Assembly: GCF_030272615.1 (NCBI RefSeq) | Contig: NC_081412.1 | Coordinates: 541,464,335 to 541,528,334, forward strand | From: Cryptomeria japonica | Taxonomy: Eukaryota; Streptophyta; Pinopsida; Cupressales; Cupressaceae | Reading direction: 5' to 3' | Length of the DNA stretch: 64,000 bases | Shown here: positions 35,184 through 46,936 of the stretch, piece after piece | How positions within the stretch are numbered: the stretch's first letter is position 1 | Layout: each line of letters begins with the position of its first letter | Translations under genes and position numbers: made by a program | Notes under the pieces: model-generated | Told to the model about the DNA's origin: nothing | Seen by the model: only the letters and a program-made list of their open reading frames with translations | Database searches by the model: none

Positions 35184-35360
35184 ATCTCCCCCTTTGGCAT
35201 TGATGGCAACACTCATGAGAAAAAGCCAAAAAGTGTATCCAAAAAGTATTTTACCAAAACTGTGTTATCAAAATTGTTTGCTCCAAAAATGTGTGCTCCC
35301 CCTGAGCTGGTGATCTCTTCTATCATATCATTTTTCTCATCCTCTACTACTCCCTCTTTG
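35184..35360 (-). promoter_or_regulatory. Polypurine tract array of element B
   Basis: On the minus strand AAAGGGGGAGAT abuts the LTR. Further purine runs occur near 35294 and 35347, and the stretch next to the LTR is nearly identical to that of D (GGCATTGATGGCAAC on the plus strand). Confidence 0.75.
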
Positions 35361-35409
35361 GCATCAATGACAAAGGCTATCATTCAATGTTAGTTGAGTG
35401 GAGTTCTTG

Positions 35410-38400
35410 TTATGATCCATGTAACCGGTGGGTTACAATCTGATATAACTCTACTAAAGCAACATTCAAACTGTTGTAGAATCTCTCACTGTCTTTTAGT
35501 GTTGCTTTAGTCCTCTGAATTGTACCGATGAGTGTGTGCATTTTCTCTTCCGGTGTCTTAAGTCCTAGAACAAGAGCCTCAGAAATATCTTTTCTCAAAG
35601 AGATGAGGATATCCAATTTAGGACTTAGTCTACACTTCAGTTCTTTTGCCTTAAACCTTAATCTTTCCTTATCTTTTTCAAGTTTTTCTATTTTTTCTTC
35701 AAATCCGATAATTTCTTATTCTACTATCGATATTGAATCCGATGATCCTATCAAGTTGTCAGCAATATCATTGATTTCCTTTTGAGCTATGTTGATTTCT
35801 TTGTCTATATTCTCTATCAAAATGTTAGTTTTGCATGTGTCTCTATACAATTTCTTGAATTCCAAAATTGTCTTTCCTAATACCTGTAATAAGGTATCCA
35901 TATGTTCCTTATTCTTCTTGACTGTCTCCTTAAATAATTTTTCCTTTTCTTTATTAATTTTCTCTCTGAAAGTCTCCTCATTGATTTGATCAATTGTTAG
36001 TAGGTTGTCGGTTATATATTTAGACAGTGTGTCTAATTGGCTCAAAGAATCTTTATTTTCTATGTTACACTTTGGAGCTATCATCTTCAAAATTGGTAAA
36101 GTGTCATCAATAGCCTTATATGCCTGTGCATTACACTCTGTTATTTTCCTTATTGAGTCTAATAACACCTCTATTACATTAGTAGGCCTAAATTCAGTCA
36201 TAGATGTTCCAGATGACTGTCCAATTGCCTTCACAATCTACAATCCGCCAGTGGTAGTAATAGCTTTGCTTTCCTCTTTCTTTGGAGGATCTATTTGAGT
36301 TTGCATTTCTACTACCAGAGGTTTGGGCTTGTCAAATGTAGTCGGTGGCATTGTCTGGGTATGTACCTATGAAGAAGCTTGTTTCTTTACCTATTTCTCA
36401 ATGTTTTTCTTAGTGTGAACCTATTGTTCTGTCAGTTTCTCTATGTTCTCTCCTGATGGTGTCTCTGTTTGTGCCTCTAATGATTTTATTGTGTTATCCA
36501 CTGCCGGTTTTTTTGATTGAAACTCTGATTTAACTACCGGTTCCTCTTGGTTTACCTCTATACTATCTACTATCGGTGACTCAGTAGATTTTTCAGTCAT
36601 ATCAATTGTTGGTTGCTCAGTAGATACATTAGTGTGTGCACCTATGGTATCTACCTTTCCTGTATCTAGGGGATCATTTGATATTTCAATTTTTTTCTCA
36701 TTCCCAATTTCAGTGTTATCAACTGCAATATTTCCTGCTAGTGGCTCTGTTGCCACATCCCTCTTGTCATTTGTTTCCTTATCCACCACAATATTGACTT
36801 CCTGTGTGTCAATTTTCATTGTGTATAACACCTTCGAATCAAGGTTGGTGTCCTCATGTGGTGTATCCATACTCTCCGTTGTCGGTGGTGTATCAATAGT
36901 TTGTACTGGTGGAGTATCAGAAAGAGATGAGGGCAAGTTATCAGTTATCTTTATGCTTGGAGGTCCATTTACCTTTCCTTTCCCCTTATCCTTATCATTT
37001 TCCTTTTGATAGACTTTAAAATTATTTGGTCTCTTAAGCTCTTCTTGTTTTTCTTTCTCAACAAAAAATATATCCCACTTATCTGCAGTGTCTTCTAATA
37101 TCTCATTAATTCTTCCTGCCATTAATGCTACAAGTCGGTGATTAATTGAGAATACAGTCCGGTTGGCCTCACTGATCAGCTCATCAATCTCTTGAGTTGA
37201 GTTCACTGGGTGAACTACAAGTAGTTTTTCTATTTTGATCTTTTTATCTAATTCTACAATAGCTACCCTTCTAGCTTCTAGACTTTTGTACAAGTCATTT
37301 GGTACATCATCAACAATTTCCATCACAAATTTCTTATAGATATCAAGATGTAGTATAACACTATTCTCTATACTTTCTTTTTCATCATTTGAAAGTGTGT
37401 TATACGACTTGTTGATGTTTGTCAATTTGCCATCTTCAGTTATCTCATTCAAAAGTTCATAAAAAGGAGGAATAACCTATTTCACTTTTCTTTTCTTTGG
37501 GGTCAATTTCTTAGCCGAAGGCCTAACTGCCTGTTGTTTTTGTCTTGTCCTTCTAGGTGTAGGTGAGGGTACCAATGAGGGTTTTCTCTTTCTTTCTACC
37601 CTTTTGAATTCAGCTGGTATCTCATTGTCTGAGGAAGTAGCAACCGGTGAAACATGTGTTTCCGGTTGTAGTCCTTCTAAGTCACTCTCCTTAATACCAG
37701 TTTTGTTCAATACATCCCCTTTGATTGCTTTGGCCTGCCTTCTTCCTTTCCTAACTATCTGTTTAGTTTTCTTAATCCTTTTCTCTGATTGGATTTTGCT
37801 TTCTATGGTTTCAGCATTGCCAAATACTTTTTCTTTCGGTTCCTTAGGGGCTTCTAAGAGGGATTTTGCATAGGTTTCAACTATGTTCTCATCTACCTCA
37901 TATCCCATCTTTGTAACACAAACAGTCCTAAGGTTCCTTATCACAAAACATATCTCCTTTTGGTATTTGTCAACAATAGATTGAGATAGCCTTATTCTAG
38001 TCTTCATCCTAGCCTTCAATGCTTGAAAATGTTCATTTATGTTCTTTTCTCTGTTATCTCCCATGTTATTTAGAATGTCCAGTAGTTGTTTTCCTACCGA
38101 GATGTCAAAGCCAAAATCCTTTCTTCCAATACTAGGAACTTGCTTGGTTATATATAGTATTAGACATATAAGTAAGTTGCCAAATCTAAAAGTCCCTTTC
38201 TTATCTCCTTTAATTTTCTTTAAACTGTCTATCAGTTCATCTTTTAGCCACTCACATATATCAATCTTTGCATTGTTATTCACCATGTCATATGCACTTT
38301 TGATACACAAGCTAGAAACTAAGTTTAGTCGGTTGGCATGTGTAGTCCTATATCCAAGAATCATGCTAACAAATCTAACATTGATATCTTTTACATCGTT

Positions 38401-38928
38401 TACTCTCAGGGATCTTTTGTCAAAAGTTGCACCGGTTAGGGTCATCACAGTGTAATTTGCAACCTTTTTAGTTTTGTTAGGCCTGCTACCGGTGGAAGGT
38501 AATCCCATCACTACCCTAACTACCTCTTTGGTAATGTTATCGATGGAATCCAACCAAAAGAACTCCCCATGTACTCTGCTCAAGACAATCCTTATCACAT
38601 CCTTAGGAAAATCAGGGATATTAAGAATGTCCACAAAACCTAGGGTTTTAGCTATCTTGTGTTCTGGTTTAAAATTTCCATGTTCATCACAAATTATAGT
38701 TCTATACATATTCATTATTTCTTTAGCTCCTAGTTCCTCAATATGACAATGTATATAGATTCTAGGATCCTCAGCATAAACTACTCCCTTAGGTATTTTT
38801 GAAAATGCTCCTAGGGTATCATCCTTCTTTGCAATTTTGGGAATGATTTTAAACACAGATCTAGGGCGCTTAATAAATTCAATCATAGTAGGGTTTGCAA
38901 TAAATTCAGGTGCAGAGGAGGAAGCCAT
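35410..38928 (-). pseudogene. Element B ORF2 (novel non-pol ORF, 1172 codons, one frame)
   Basis: ATG 38928 opens a single frame of 1172 codons. Six internal stops interrupt it: five TAG (the first at 37477-37479) and one TAA near 35716. Residues 1-90 form a variable N-terminus. IRIVLSRVHGEFFWLDS lies near residues 112-128, followed by ITKEVVRVVMGLP, LTG, YRTTHANRLN and FRFGNLLICLILYI. KYQKEICFV and MGYEVDENIVE lie near residues 330-355. The stretch up to residue 483 is strongly basic. Residues 490-900 are acidic and Thr/Pro/Val-rich, and the last 270 residues are coiled coil. The product is unknown. It occupies the place of pol and ends about 50 bp before the polypurine tracts. Confidence 0.7.
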
Positions 38929-39233
38929 AGTTATAAATACCTTAATCTGCCTTTAGGATGATTTGCTTGGATGATTTACTTCACTTCTCGCTATGGATGC
39001 CTTCGCTCAGGATTTTCATGCTCTCTGGAAGCTTGAATGCTTGGTGAGTGAAAAAAAGAGACAAAACACTTGCTTTATAGTGTCATTTCCTTCAACTACC
39101 ACATTTAATTCTTGCTGGTTAAGTGAAAACTTAACTCATCTTCTGGTAAAGAAGTATTTCAACTTCTCACCATCAATTCAGGGTAATCTAGCATATTTTT
39201 GAATTTGTTGCCATACTCCCAAAGGATTATTTC

Positions 39234-40346
39234 TTAGTTAGATGAAGAATCTCCTACTGGTGGAGTGGTACTCTGTTCTACTGGTGAAGGAATAGCTTCA
39301 CTAACATTCATGCGTAAGTTTCTAATCCATTGTTTTGATAATTCTTGCTTTACCTCTTCAACCTTTTCTTTACCTTTCAAACTCGGTCCTTTGTTATTTG
39401 TCGGTGATGCCTTACTTCTACAAAATTTTGCAATATGTCCAATCTTGTTACAAGCATAACAAGTCAGATTATTCTTCTCAATAGCTTTTCCATATCCTAT
39501 GTCGGTATGTGTTCTACATTGATTAGATAAGTGTCCAAATCTTCCACAAATATAATATCTTACATTCATTCTGCAATTTTCTAAATTATGACCAATCTAA
39601 CTGCATTTAGAACATTGACCAATGGGTGCATTGGTGTATTGATAGTTTCTAGATCTACACTGATTTTCTCTATGACCATACTTGTTACAGTTAAAACATT
39701 TCCCATTGAATTTGTAAGCATTAGGTTGTCTTACTGATTTACTATGATCATGATTGTTTGCAGTACTGAAGCTTTCACCAACTTCAAAGCCAAGGCCATT
39801 AGTGTCTCCATTAGGTTTTTGATTTTTCAGCATGTCATCAAGTTCTTCTGAACGTTTATTGAATTTCTCCTTGTGTTGATTTGTAGTAGCCAACTCATTT
39901 TCCAAGATTCCTTTCTGTCTCATGAGTTCAGTTCTGTCATTTTGTGTATGCATCAAATATGTCTTCAACATATCATTTTCATGACCAAGTCTTGTGTTTT
40001 CATTTCCAGCATCATTAAGTCTTCTAACCAAGTCATCTTCATTCTTCTTTCTATCTTCAATGTCTTTACAAAATCTCATGGTCGTGTCTTGCATCTCATT
40101 TCTCAAAGACATATTCTCTTGTTTCAGTTTGCTTACCAGATCATTAAGAGTCTCTTTTTCATCATCATCACTTTGTATCTTCTCATGAAGTTCTCTTCTT
40201 TTGTTCCTAGCAATAGTGAGATTTTATTGAATTCCTTGAATGATTTCCTCTACAACCTTCAGATCATCTTCAAGTTTCATATTTTTCAATTTTTCTACAT
40301 CATAGTCTGCAAGAGATGTTTCTAGTTGCTTTCTCAAGTTTTCCAT
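39234..40346 (-). pseudogene. Element B gag with four zinc knuckles
   Basis: A single frame of 370 codons starts at ATG 40346 (MENLRKQLE), about 60 bp past the PBS. It is interrupted by a TAA near 40225 and a TAG near 39600. A coiled coil fills residues 1-200. The knuckles are CFNCNKYGHRENQC, CSKCS (stop) IGHNLENC, YYICGRFGHLSNQC with the first cysteine changed, and CYACNKIGHIAKFC. A basic region and a Ser/Pro-rich end follow. The spacer to ORF2 is about 300 bp. Confidence 0.7.
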
Positions 40347-40403
40347 ATCTACCAGTGTCAGAATCTTCCTCAAGTTGTTAGGCTTTTGAAAATAGAGGAC
40401 CAC

Positions 40404-40415
40404 ACTCTGATACCA
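40404..40415 (-). promoter_or_regulatory. tRNA-iMet primer-binding site (element B)
   Basis: The minus strand reads TGGTATCAGAGT, one base from the consensus at its end, two bases from the LTR. Confidence 0.85.
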
Positions 40416-40417
40416 AT

Positions 40418-41191
40418 TGTTAGGATTCCCAAAGATACTGAGAGGGGGGGTGAATCTGTATCTTGCTGGTTAATGGATTTTCTTAACTTATTAAATGAAT
40501 TGGATCTCAAAACAGTATACCGGTAAACAAGAATTAATGTAGTAAATAAGAACAACAACCACAACATAGAAAGCACACCATAACACAATATTTTTAAAGA
40601 GGAAAACCGGTGTGGGAAAAACCTCGATGGGATTTGTGACCCACAATATTTGTTTACTAGCCAATAAGTGAATATTACTGTTACAATAGGGGCATGCACA
40701 TGCAGAAAGGCCAACTGCCTAAAGCTCACTACTTAAATACAAAAGAGAAGTCTCACTGACTTACAAAAGTGGATTATATAAATACAATGTCAAGTACTAC
40801 TTCGGATCAGCATCTTCTATGCCAGGTTCAATACTAGTTTAAGCTCTGCAATAATCATAAACCTTACTTTACAATCTACCTGAATATTCGCACATGATAT
40901 CCATCTTCATATATTCTTACAAATGTTCTCTAAGATCTCATACTTATATATGAGCCTTATTACAATATGCCTTTTCAGCTTACAAAAGGATATTACAATT
41001 GATTACAAAATACAATAAATAAAATCCTATTCGCCAGGGTGCCGATAATCAATCTTTTCGATGGCGGTGAACTATATGTCGATGTAGAGTCTGTCGGTGC
41101 CGGTGCAGGTGTCATATGATTGTAAGGCTGCCATCAATGACAATACCTTCAATCACCTACAATTTCTAATTGGAGTGTGCATTTTCCAACA
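40418..41191 (-). repeat. Element B 5' LTR
   Basis: The 774-bp LTR starts TGTTAGGATTCC and ends TTTCCAACA on the plus strand. The hairpin near the PBS is GATACTGA (40434-40441) and TCTGTATC (40455-40462), with one mismatch. Confidence 0.9.
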
Positions 41192-41642
41192 AATAAGGGG
41201 TTTGAACTCTTGAAAAAAAAGGTAGCTACACAACCAGTACTCATTCTTCCTAGTTTTGATAAGTTATTCACTATTGAATGTGATGCAAGTAACATAGTAG
41301 TTGGTGCTATTTTGAGTCAAGATAATAGACCAGTAGCTTTCTTTAGTGAAAATCTCAATGATGCAAAAAAGAAGTATTCATCCTCTAATCTTGAATTGTA
41401 TTCTCTTGTCCAAGCTCTTTGAAAATGGAGGCACTATTTGCTACCCAAAGAGTTTGTTGTTTACATAGATAATCAAGCTCTTAGTTTTTTGAATTCACGA
41501 GATAAGTTGAGTCATAGACATGTTAAATGGGTTGAGTATTTGCAATCATATACATTTTCCATTAAGCATAAAAAGGGACAATGTAATAAAGTAGCATATG
41601 CTTTGAGTAGAAGGCTACTAATAGTGCAAGAAGTGCAGATTT
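41192..41642 (+). pseudogene. Element G RNase H
   Basis: The frame resumes after element B with [11 protein letters not shown], then [18 protein letters not shown] (first catalytic Asp). It continues through [16 protein letters not shown] and one stop (near 41420) to the DNQALSFL block and a VAYALSRR end. The last block is a changed form of the usual DALSRR. RNase H would remove the RNA template. Confidence 0.85.
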
Positions 41643-42480
41643 AGAGTATTAGAGTTGATTGCTTCAAGGATTTGTATCCAAATGATGAAGATTTTGCAGC
41701 CATTTACAAGGTTTGTCAAGAATTTCAAAACCATTTTCATAGTGAATACATTGACTTTACCTTGAAAAATGGTTTGTTGTTTAGAGGTCAACAATTGTGT
41801 GTTCCCAAAGGCTCAATGAGGGAAAATCTAATCCAATAGAAGCACAATGGGTGTTTGAGTGGTCATTTTTGTCTAAACAAGACATTGGAACTTGTGCAAT
41901 GTTTCTACTATTGGTCAAGAATGCAAAGGGGTATCAGGAGGTATGTTGAATAGTGTATGGTTTGTCAAAAGATGAAAGGTACATCTACTAATGTAGGTCT
42001 TTATCAGCCATTACCCATTCCTACAAGGCCATGGGAATGTGTGAGTATGGATTTTGTGGTTGGTTTACCCAAAACAAAGCTTGGTTTTGATAGCATTTTT
42101 GTTGTTGTTAATAGATTCAGTAAAATGGCACATTTTGTTCCTTGCAAAATTACTCATGGTGCTAGTCACATTGCACACTTGTTTTTCAAAGAGGTTATTC
42201 GAATCCATGGTTTTCTTATTAGTATTGTTTCAAATAGAGATGTCAAATTCCTTGAACATTTTTGGAAAACTATTTGGAAAATATTGGGTACTAACTTGTC
42301 TTTTGGTTCAGCCTATCATCTCCAAACTGATGGCCAAACAAAGGTGGTCAATAGGACACTTGGTAACCTCTTAAGGTGTTTGACAAAAGAGTATGGATAG
42401 AGTTGGGATCAGATTCTTCACCAAGCAGAGTTTGCCTAAAATGACAGTGTCAACTGGTAAGAGTCCTTTTGAGATAGTAT
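41643..42480 (+). pseudogene. Element G integrase, catalytic residues lost
   Basis: The His/Cys zinc-binding region (GHFCLN ... CMVCQK) precedes the catalytic core. The first Asp is present in MDFVVGL (42050-42052). The second is Asn in VSNRDVKF (42233-42235) where VSDRD is expected. The Glu is Lys in TDGQTKVVN (42341-42343), where TDGQTE is the family norm. The spacing between these two is exactly 35 residues, which confirms the alignment. Stops (near 41641, 41838, 41949 and 42399) also break it. It cannot have been active since these changes. Confidence 0.9.
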
Positions 42481-43076
42481 ATGGTATCCACCCAAGGGGT
42501 GTTATGGAATTGAGAAACCTTGGTAATGTACAAAAAATAAGTGATCAAGCTGATGATGTAGCTCAATCTATGAAGGAGGTTCATGATCAAGTAAAGCAAG
42601 CTATCCAAGATGTCTCACAAAAGGTCAAAGCTAGAGTTGATGCAACAAGGAAAGATGTACTATTTTCAGTTGGTGACTTTGTGATGGTGCACTTGAATAA
42701 GTCCAGACTTCAAAAAAGAATTCCAAGAAAACTCCAAATGAGGAGAATAGGTCCTTGTAAGGTTTTGGCTAAGTATGGCTCTAATGCTTATAAAATTGAT
42801 TTGCCTAATGATATTGCATTGTCTCTTATCTTCAATATTGCAGATTTGGTTGCATACAAAGGGAAGCTTCCCAAGGAGGATGAGAGAGTTTTAGATGTTC
42901 ACCAATCACTTTCAAACCTGCCTCTTCCTTCTACACCCATGTCTCAAGCTAAAAAAGTTTTGGATTATAGAATTCTAAAAAATACTCGGCACCAAGTCTA
43001 TATGGAGCATTTGATCAAGTGGAGGAACAAGCTAGAATCTGAGGCTACTTGGGTACTTGAATTAGACTTTCTTTAG
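42480..43076 (+). pseudogene. Element G integrase C-terminus with chromodomain
   Basis: After the core come a GPCKVL-type block (RRIGPCKVLAKYGSNAYKI) and a short linker. A truncated chromodomain-like end follows (ILKNTRHQVYMEHLIKWRN ... ATWV). In chromoviruses this domain directs insertion to heterochromatin. The frame ends with a stop at 43074-43076, 64 bp before the LTR. Confidence 0.8.
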
Positions 43077-43128
43077 TCAGTAATTGATCCCTCATTGGTG
43101 CCAAATTGAGTCACTTGACTTCTTTGTC

Positions 43129-43140
43129 TTTGGGGGAGTA
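43129..43140 (+). promoter_or_regulatory. Element G polypurine tract
   Basis: TTTGGGGGAGTA directly precedes the 3' LTR. Confidence 0.8.
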
Positions 43141-44953
43141 TGGTGCAGGAGCACCTAGTGAAGCTAATGGAGCACTTCATCAAATTTTGGTTTGAAATGG
43201 CCTATGTTGGTCACAATTGAATAATGGACTTTTTGTATGTCCAAAGGGTTTTTTTAGTGTGTTTAAGTGTCCTTTCTATCTTAGTTTTGTGTTTGTTGAG
43301 TTTTTGGTCTATTTTTGACCTTTTATGCTTTGTAAGCCTAGAATGGGCAAAATATGGAAATATGGTCAAAAATCCTTATAAAGCCTTGATAGGAATTTAA
43401 ATATGTTTGTATGGTTCTATAAAACCATTTAACATGGTGTAGTTAAGTCTATTTGGCTCACGAGTCAAAAATGTTCATTATACCCAAAATTGTCAATGTT
43501 GTCAAGCAACATTTTGACAATATTTGTAAAATTTGTAAAAACAATGCAAATGGTGTTTATTGGTCCATACCTAGGAATTATTTAGGTTTTAAGTGACTAT
43601 TTAAAGCCTCACACAACTTTTTATCAGGTTGGAATTCAAAGAAAAGAAGATTTCAATACAAAAACTCAAGATTTTGTCATTTTTCTCACACTTTTTGCTC
43701 CAAATGGTATAGCAGACTGTACTTACTGAGCATTTGGCTATATCATTTTCATTTGGGAATTTGTGCCATTTTTTTAAAATCTCTTTCACCTGGGTTTGTG
43801 TGCTGGTGTGAAGTTTTGGCATTGTAGCAAAATTATTTTGTTTTACCCTATTCTCGGTTGAGTAAGGGTTTGGCTTCAATAATGGAAGAAACTTGATTTT
43901 CTTTGGCTCTTTCTCCATGGCCTCTGAAAGTAAAGTTTTTGTACATATATTTCTTGTGCATACAAGTTTTTGTTATTGGCAATGGCACAGAAAGTGGTTT
44001 TTGTTGCTAACTAGGCGAGCTCTTATATCCCGGCTAGTGAACTTTTATGGTGGAAACAAAGTTGCTCTACAAACCCTCACCAAGTGAATCTTATTTTGGT
44101 TTCCCAAGGTCGAATGAAGTTTTATCAAAGATTTTAAGCCATATGGAAGAGTGTTCCAATGAATAATTAGTTCAGAAATGCATTTTGACCAGCCAAAGTA
44201 TTGAAATACAATGGTTTTGAGCACTTTTCCTCTTGAAATTTGGTTGCACATCAAGTGTTTTTCTGTATGATTGTAGGGAATGAATTTGGAAGGATTTTTA
44301 ATGATGGTACAGACCTTCTTAAAATATTTGGTGGTCTGAAGAAGTGTTTGGAATGGTGATAAGGTGTTTGAAGACTTAAAACCCTTGGAAACCCTTGTTT
44401 TTAGGTACATTTATAGGACAACTATTGTACAGCCCTGTCAAACCTCCTCATAGAAAAAATTAGAAATATCTCCATAAAGGTTATCCATAAATACAAATTT
44501 TTCATGAGGTGTTTTGGCAGTTTGTCAAGTTATACTCATTTTAGCAGTTTTAGAGGGCTAATTGGGGCTCTTTTCTTGTAGCCCTGTTTTGAGATTTTCC
44601 TCAAATGGGGTAAGAAGACAAATTTGAAGACCATCAAACCAAGTTTAATTAATCCTAAGAGGATGTTATAAAATTTCCTAGACCTCCTGCAACTCTTGGT
44701 GAGTGATCTTGGTGTTTGGAGCTAAGAAGCAAAGTTACACCTTTGTGAGTCTTGAGAGCAAGTGTGAATGAAAATAAGAACTAACATGGTAGGAAGATCT
44801 TAGGGTTGGTATGAAGCATAGAGTAGGAAATAAATCAAATAAACAATACCTAAACAAGTGTAAAAACCTTCAACAAATACCTTTGAGGGAACTTGCAAGC
44901 TAAATTGATTACAAACACACAATTTGAGCCAATTTTTTACTAACTCCCTATCA
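43141..44953 (+). repeat. Element G 3' LTR
   Basis: The 1813-bp LTR begins TGGTGCAGGAGCACC, ends CTCCCTATCA, and is followed by the CTCAT duplication (44954-44958). Confidence 0.9.
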
Positions 44954-44958
44954 CTCAT

Positions 44959-45739
44959 GCTCCAATGCTTTAAAGAAGGCCAATTGCTTTCTCACTTGAA
45001 TTATAATTATTTATTCCTTGATTGATTGATCAAATGTCTTTTTGAATGTAAAAATGAGAGGGCTAGACCTCTTTTTATACATGCTTGTCAAAAAGCAGAA
45101 AAAATCCTACATGAGCCAACACAGGTTCAAAATTTCCACTCAAATTGAATGATCATTATGAGGTGCCGAAATGCATCCTAATTGGGAGGACTAGAGCACT
45201 AGGATATTTGGTCCTTGAAGAATAGAGAAATAGCACCCTGATCCTGACGAATTAGGATCTTAGGGAATTGAGGAAAAATATGTACATGATGAAAATTTTG
45301 AGTTATTTGCATGTTGTTGGTTGAATTAGGGCTCTAATCAGGCCTTGGGACACAAATACCAAGGTGAGGGCCCAAATAAGGAAAAAATTATAAGGGATTA
45401 CAATTTAGGATGCTACATTTATCACACTTTAGCGAGAGTTTGATACTAAGCATACTTTCGGTAAAGTACAAAGGTTTACATTGAAAACTTTTATCAATAC
45501 ATTAAAGAAATAAGACACACTAAGCCCCTAGTGGACTTTAGTATCTTACTACTTCAACATAAAGATAAAAGGGACATGATAAGAGAGAGAGAGAGAGAGA
45601 GACAGAGACAGATAGATAGATAGATAGAGACAGAGAGAGACAGACAGAGAGAGAGACAAAGACAGAGATAGAGAGATAGAGAGATAGAGAGAGAGAGAAT
45701 CATGCCTCCTAGCCTAGTAAGGTTTGCTTACTATGAGTC
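44959..45739 (-). repeat. Element F 3' LTR (right part), polypurine tract and 3' untranslated region
   Basis: The LTR continues from 21881 and ends GATGCTACA at 45415. A degraded polypurine tract follows (on the minus strand, CTAAAGTGTGATAAA). The rest is AT-rich 3' untranslated sequence with a GA microsatellite, up to the insertion of element E at 45740. Confidence 0.55.
45583..45698. repeat. GA/GATA/GACA microsatellite
   Basis: A run of GA units mixed with GATA and GACA. It lies in the 3' untranslated region of element F. Another GA run at 54041-54073 is in the same element once E is removed. Confidence 0.95.
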
Positions 45740-46916
45740 TGTAATGGTGGGAAAATGATGAGTGATAGATCAAGGCGAAAACTACATTTTCCATCAAAGA
45801 GAGATGAGAGTTTCACTATTGATTATCCTTCAAGCACTTTTCACCATTACATTGGGAAGAAGGGGATGACATAATTTACTACATTCAATCTTTCCACACA
45901 AAGATGGTAGATTAAATCCTAAATGAATTGAGAATGTTAGGATGATCCCCTTTTTCCTTTGTTTGATTTTGAAATGGAAATGAATTTGATTGAATTATGT
46001 CGTGCAAAAGTGACAAAGAATCAATTATAAATTGAGATAAGAATATGGGATGAATTTTTGCACCTAGATCTGGCAGTAAAATGTCGAGACAAAGTCACCT
46101 TGCGAATTTGAGAAAATGTTACCCGGACCATGGCGGGAATGTACACGCTCCTCCGAAAAATCCATGAAACAAAAAGGGTTTTTCCAACTCTTCAAATTGA
46201 GCCCAAATCTGAAAGTGTAGCTGTGCATTTGCAACCTACACATAGAAAAGATAGAGAAATTGGTTAGGATTGGGGGTTTTCCTTTAGGTCAAACCCCAGT
46301 TTTGGAATTAACCAAGTAATGAAAGAAAGTGCTTGCAAGTAGATGTAAATGAAAGACTAAATTGTAAATCACCTCAAGGGAGGTTGTAATAACAATATTG
46401 ATAGAAATGCTTATGGGGGATTTAATGTTGAAATCAATATCCTCTTCAATGGTTGAACCCTTTACTTGAATGCCACACCTAGCCTTGAAGGGAAACTTGA
46501 GAATTCTCAAAACTGGATAAGAATGATTGAATGCTTTATCGCTTGTGCATACTCCAATCTTATCCAACTTCAACTTATGCAAATGATAGGATGAATGCCT
46601 CTTAAATACATGTTAGTGGATTTGATTTTTGTCATGGGTCGACATCAGGAGAGTTTTCCAACTCACTGTACAACCCAAAATGCATGCTCTAGGAAGGCCC
46701 TACCCCAAAATAGGGTAGGGACAGGGGTGTCACACCCCTATCCTACCCCTTTCTCCAAGATAGAGTGCAAACAGAGCTATGTGGAGGCCAAGGAATAATT
46801 TTTATCGCAAGCTAAATAGTCTCCAGTCTCTGATTAGGCTAGAGGATTCCATTTGGCATGCGTAAGGACCCTAATGCAATCAAAAATTGCTAAGGTCACA
46901 ATTTTATGACACTACA
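45740..46916 (-). repeat. Element E 3' LTR
   Basis: The 1177-bp LTR starts TGTAATGGTGGG and ends GACACTACA on the plus strand. The polypurine tract CCACTAAAGTGGGGGATAAA is adjacent on the minus strand (46917-46936). Confidence 0.85.
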
Positions 46917-46936
46917 TTTATCCCCCACTTTAGTGG

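Larger units (their letters stand above)
34417..41191 (-). mobile_element. Element B: Sirevirus-like non-autonomous LTR retrotransposon
   Basis: The 6775-bp element is inserted in pol of G with target duplication AATAA (34412-34416 and 41192-41196). On the minus strand the order is 5' LTR 41191-40418, PBS 40415-40404, gag 40346-39234, ORF2 38928-35410, polypurine tracts, 3' LTR 35183-34417. It is the best preserved of the three pol-less elements. Both ORFs stay in one frame and are broken only by stop codons. Confidence 0.9.
21882..44953 (+). mobile_element. Element G: Ty3/gypsy chromovirus containing A and B
   Basis: LTRs are at 21882-23686 and 43141-44953, with direct repeat CTCAT at 21877-21881 and 44954-44958. 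Removing A and B leaves about 8.26 kb with the order gag, protease, reverse transcriptase, RNase H, integrase, chromodomain. This is the chromovirus order. The first stretch of the LTRs differs at about 12 of 178 bases. Stops and frameshifts occur in most domains, and the integrase has lost two of three catalytic residues, so it is dead. It is the only element here with a recognisable pol. Confidence 0.9.

Noticed and set aside
37477-38928. ORF2 of B as a host gene captured by the element
   Set aside because: The same ORF occurs at the same place in two other diverged families, so it belongs to the element. An ancient capture remains possible.
21882-44953. Element G as an endogenous caulimovirid
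   Set aside because: It has LTRs, integrase and a chromodomain and no movement protein, which fits a Ty3/gypsy chromovirus.
45583-45698. CRISPR-like repeat array
   Set aside because: The repeats are simple GA/GATA/GACA units without unique spacers.
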